Positions 7,188 through 9,786 of a stretch of 9,786 nt of DNA are shown here, in pieces (positions within the stretch are counted from its first letter, which is position 1; each line of letters begins with the position of its first letter). The notes under the pieces are model-generated. The model was given only the letters and a program-made list of their open reading frames with translations, had not been told where the DNA came from and did not search any database. This DNA is from Pseudomonadota bacterium (lineage in GTDB: Bacteria; Pseudomonadota; Gammaproteobacteria; Acidiferrobacterales; UBA6901): the NCBI GenBank assembly GCA_021785795.1, contig JAJYEK010000130.1:1-9786 (forward strand), read 5' to 3'. Made by a program: the position numbers and the translations under genes.

Positions 7188-9786
7188 TTATCGCTTGCCG
7201 CGCGTGGGTTTGCGCAAAGGGTTGCCGGTGTCCGAGGAGGCTTTGCTGCGCGTGACCCGGTGATTGCGCTGCAGCAGCCTGGTCATTTTTTCGGAACTCA
7301 GCGGCTTGCTGAAGTGGTATCCCTGCATACCGTCACATCGATGCGTGCGCATGAACGCGCGCTGTGCCGATGTTTCCACGCCCTCGGCGATCACGCGAAT
7401 TCCGAGACTGTGGGCCATGGCAATGATGGCCTGTGCGATCGCGGCATCGTTCGGATCCGTGGGAATGTCGCGCACGAACGAGCGGTCGATCTTGAGCGCA
7501 TCGATAGGAAAGCGCTTGAGATAGGAGAGCGAGGAGTATCCGGTACCGAAATCGTCCATGGTAAAGACCACGCCCAGGCCGTGCAGCCGTTTCATGGTGG
7601 CGAGTGTTTCATTGGTATTGTGCAGCAAGATGCTTTCGGTCAGCTCCAGATCCAGATATAGCGGGTCGAGCCCGGTTTCTTTCAGGACTGCTTCTACCAC
7701 CTTCGCCAGATTGTGATTCTGGAACTGGCGCCCGGAAAGATTCACCGCGATCCGGAAGTTGTGGAATCCGGCGATGCGCCACGCCTGGGCTTGGCGGCAG
7801 GCGGTGCGCAATACCCATTCACCGATCGGAATGATGAGTCCGGTTTCCTCGGCCAGCGGTATGAATTTCAGCGGCGGTACCAGACCCATTTCCGGGTGCC
7901 GCCAGCGCAGCAGGGCTTCCGCGCCGGTGATTTTTCCGGTTGCGAAATCAACCTGCGGCTGGTAGTACACTGTCAGCTCGTTGCGATCCAGCGTGTGGCG
8001 CAGTGCGGTTTCGAGCTGCAGCCGCTGAACCGTGCGGCGATTGAGTTCGGTCGTGTAGAACTGGAAAGTATTACGGCCGAGTTCCTTGGCGTGATACATG
8101 GCGGCATCGGCATTGCGCAGCAGGCTGTCCAGATCGCTGTCGTCGAACGGATACAGTGTGATGCCGATGCTGGCGCTTATGAACATTTCTCGCCCGCCGA
8201 TCAGGAAAGGCGGCATGAAACTGTCGATGAGTTTCTGCGCCAGGCGTGCTGCATCATCCACGTGCGCAATGTTGGCCAGTACGACGGTGAACTCATCGCC
8301 ACCGAGGCGCGCGATCGTGTCGCCGGCGCGGACGCAGTCCGTCAGGCGGCTGGCCACTTCCCTGAGCAGCGCATCGCCCATTTCATGACCAAGCGTATCG
8401 TTGATGATCTTGAAGCGGTCCAGGTCGAGAAACAGCAGCGCCACCATGCGCTCGCGCCGCCTGGCATCGAGCATCGCCTGGCTTAGGCGGTCCTGGAGAA
8501 GAATGCGGTTGGGAAGACCCGTGAGCGGGTCGTAGTGCGCGAGATAGTGGAGCCGTTCGCGCGTTTCGCGGTGTTCGGTGATGTCCTCCGTGACACCCAG
8601 GAGATACTGAATTTGTCCATCCCGGTCCTTTACCGGGATGAGCTGCGAGTCGAAATTTCGTCCGGTGATCGTGACGAACTGAAATTGGCATGATGTTCCC
8701 TGCAGCGCCTCATTGAGAAGGCCATGAATGCGTGCACGGTCGGGTTCGCTTACCGATGCGAGCATTTCGGTTCCGCAGACCTCGTCTTCCTTTGTCGCGC
8801 CGAGCATGTACAGACCGGCGTGGTTGATGCTCGTGATCCGGCCATTCGAGTCGATGGTGTGGATGGAAAGCGGGATGTTTTGCACGACACCGCGAAAGCG
8901 TTCTTCACTCGTGCGCAGTGCTTCCTCGGCCAGAACGCGCTCGGTTATGTCCTTTCCGGTGGATACGAAATGCGTGATGTGGCCATCCAGGCTCTTGAGT
9001 GGTGTTATGGTTTTCTCTTCGTAATACAGCGATCCGTCTTTCTTGCGGTTGATAAATCGATCGCGGAATGCCCGGCCATCCAGAATCGTCGTCCACATCC
9101 GGTCAAAGAACGCCTTGTCGTGCTGCCCCCTATCGAGAATCTGCAGACTTTTGCCGATCGTCTCGTCACGTGCGTATCCCGTCACCGCTTCATGGGCGGG
9201 GTTGACGTACTGGATGATGCCGCGGCGGTCAGTGATGACGACGGAATCGGCGGTTTGCTCGATGACGCTCGAAAGCTCGCGCATGTGCAGTTCGGCGGCT
9301 TTGCGTGCGCTGATGTCCTCGATTACGGAAATGACATATTTCGGACCGTGCAGATCCCGCACGACCGAGACAGTCAGATTCGCCCAGACCAGGGAGCCGT
9401 CCTTTCGGTAATAGCGTCTTTCGGTCGAACAGGTCGAGATTTCGCCGGCCAGTATACGGCGGTCGGACTCGCGGTTGGCTTCCAGGTCCTCGAGATGGGT
9501 GAGGCCCTGGAAGGTGCGCTCGAGCACTTCGGCCTGCGTATAACCCAGTATGTCGCAGAATTTCTGATTGATGCGCAGAAACCGGCCGTCGAGCGCGACG
9601 TGTGCAATTCCCACGGCGGCCTGACTGAACGTCGCACTGAAGCGCTCTTCGCTCTCGCGCATGGTTTCAGACGCGCGCCGACGTTCGACCTCCGCGGCAG
9701 CGCGATCGGCGCAGAGCCGCAAAACGAGTTCGATGTGTTCTTTGTCGGCAATCGCCTTCTCGTGCATGGCAACGAGCAAGCCGATG
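7188..9786 (-). CDS. GAF(partial)-PAS-PAS-PAS-GGDEF-EAL cyclic-di-GMP signalling protein, 5' end outside window
   Basis: Predicted sensor that makes and/or breaks cyclic-di-GMP. The frame is open to the right edge, so the N-terminus is missing; numbering here starts at the Leu codon 9777-9779 (863 residues to TAA at 7188). Residues 1-35 look like the end of a GAF domain (MHEKAIADKEH, then a coiled helix). Three PAS domains follow at about 42-160, 168-282 and 290-405, each ending in a DIT/DIS-type exit. GGDEF spans about 408-577, with GGDEF intact at 493-497 and an RxxD inhibitory site (Arg484-Asp487) exactly five residues before it. EAL spans about 583-838, with Glu621 of EAL, Asn680, Glu712, Asp742-Asp743 (DDFGTG), Lys763, Glu799 and Gln819, so all metal and catalytic residues are present. 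Both activities are therefore possible. No membrane segment is visible in the part seen. A basic 23-residue tail ends the protein. The ATG at 9767 lies within the GAF tail and is unlikely to be the start. Confidence 0.95.
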   Translation of the reverse strand, partial: IGLLVAMHEKAIADKEHIELVLRLCADRAAAEVERRRASETMRESEERFSATFSQAAVGIAHVALDGRFLRINQKFCDILGYTQAEVLERTFQGLTHLEDLEANRESDRRILAGEISTCSTERRYYRKDGSLVWANLTVSVVRDLHGPKYVISVIEDISARKAAELHMRELSSVIEQTADSVVITDRRGIIQYVNPAHEAVTGYARDETIGKSLQILDRGQHDKAFFDRMWTTILDGRAFRDRFINRKKDGSLYYEEKTITPLKSLDGHITHFVSTGKDITERVLAEEALRTSEERFRGVVQNIPLSIHTIDSNGRITSINHAGLYMLGATKEDEVCGTEMLASVSEPDRARIHGLLNEALQGTSCQFQFVTITGRNFDSQLIPVKDRDGQIQYLLGVTEDITEHRETRERLHYLAHYDPLTGLPNRILLQDRLSQAMLDARRRERMVALLFLDLDRFKIINDTLGHEMGDALLREVASRLTDCVRAGDTIARLGGDEFTVVLANIAHVDDAARLAQKLIDSFMPPFLIGGREMFISASIGITLYPFDDSDLDSLLRNADAAMYHAKELGRNTFQFYTTELNRRTVQRLQLETALRHTLDRNELTVYYQPQVDFATGKITGAEALLRWRHPEMGLVPPLKFIPLAEETGLIIPIGEWVLRTACRQAQAWRIAGFHNFRIAVNLSGRQFQNHNLAKVVEAVLKETGLDPLYLDLELTESILLHNTNETLATMKRLHGLGVVFTMDDFGTGYSSLSYLKRFPIDALKIDRSFVRDIPTDPNDAAIAQAIIAMAHSLGIRVIAEGVETSAQRAFMRTHRCDGMQGYHFSKPLSSEKMTRLLQRNHRVTRSKASSDTGNPLRKPTRGKR

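Noticed and set aside
7713..8486. 257-residue plus-strand frame
   Set aside because: Fully antisense to the clearly coding GGDEF-EAL region.

Overview
The window is GC-rich and carries two complete and two partial protein genes typical of a proteobacterium, most likely a gammaproteobacterium. That placement rests on overall protein style (RarA, transketolase, and the GGDEF-EAL wording 'YLAHYDPLTGLPNR'), not on any marker, and is held loosely.

Layout. (1) Positions 1-680, plus strand: the C-terminal half of RarA/MgsA, a replication-fork AAA+ ATPase, cut by the left edge. (2) 681-1906: a 1.2 kb stretch with no recognisable gene; its last part holds a possible short upstream frame that overlaps the next gene at ATGA. 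(3) 1907-3991, plus: a complete transketolase. (4) 3992-4775: 784 bases with no recognisable gene but two clean hairpins. (5) 4776-5795, plus: a complete short-form 6-phosphogluconate dehydrogenase whose cofactor pocket looks NAD+-type. (6) 5796-7187: 1.39 kb without a recognisable gene, lying between two convergent genes. It contains a strong hairpin, an AT-richer patch with two interleaved inverted repeats (a possible pseudoknot), a UUCG-capped hairpin, and a weak trace of a decayed minus-strand reading frame. (7) 7188-9786, minus: a large c-di-GMP signalling protein (end of a GAF domain, three PAS domains, GGDEF, EAL), cut by the right edge.

How the genes fit together. Transketolase and 6-phosphogluconate dehydrogenase belong to the pentose phosphate pathway: the dehydrogenase makes ribulose-5-phosphate, and transketolase interconverts the pentose phosphates with glycolytic (or Calvin-cycle) sugars. 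They share an orientation, but 784 bases separate them and each has its own Shine-Dalgarno, so a shared transcript is possible but not shown. RarA and the c-di-GMP protein have no evident functional link to them.

The main oddity is how little of the window codes: about 3.4 kb of 9.8 kb has no gene I can support, and the largest gap lies where no promoter is needed. I see no CRISPR array, tRNA, rRNA, transposase, integrase or defence gene. I do not claim a new system. The best candidates for a second look are the structured RNA-like elements in 6075-7051 and the possible leader of transketolase.
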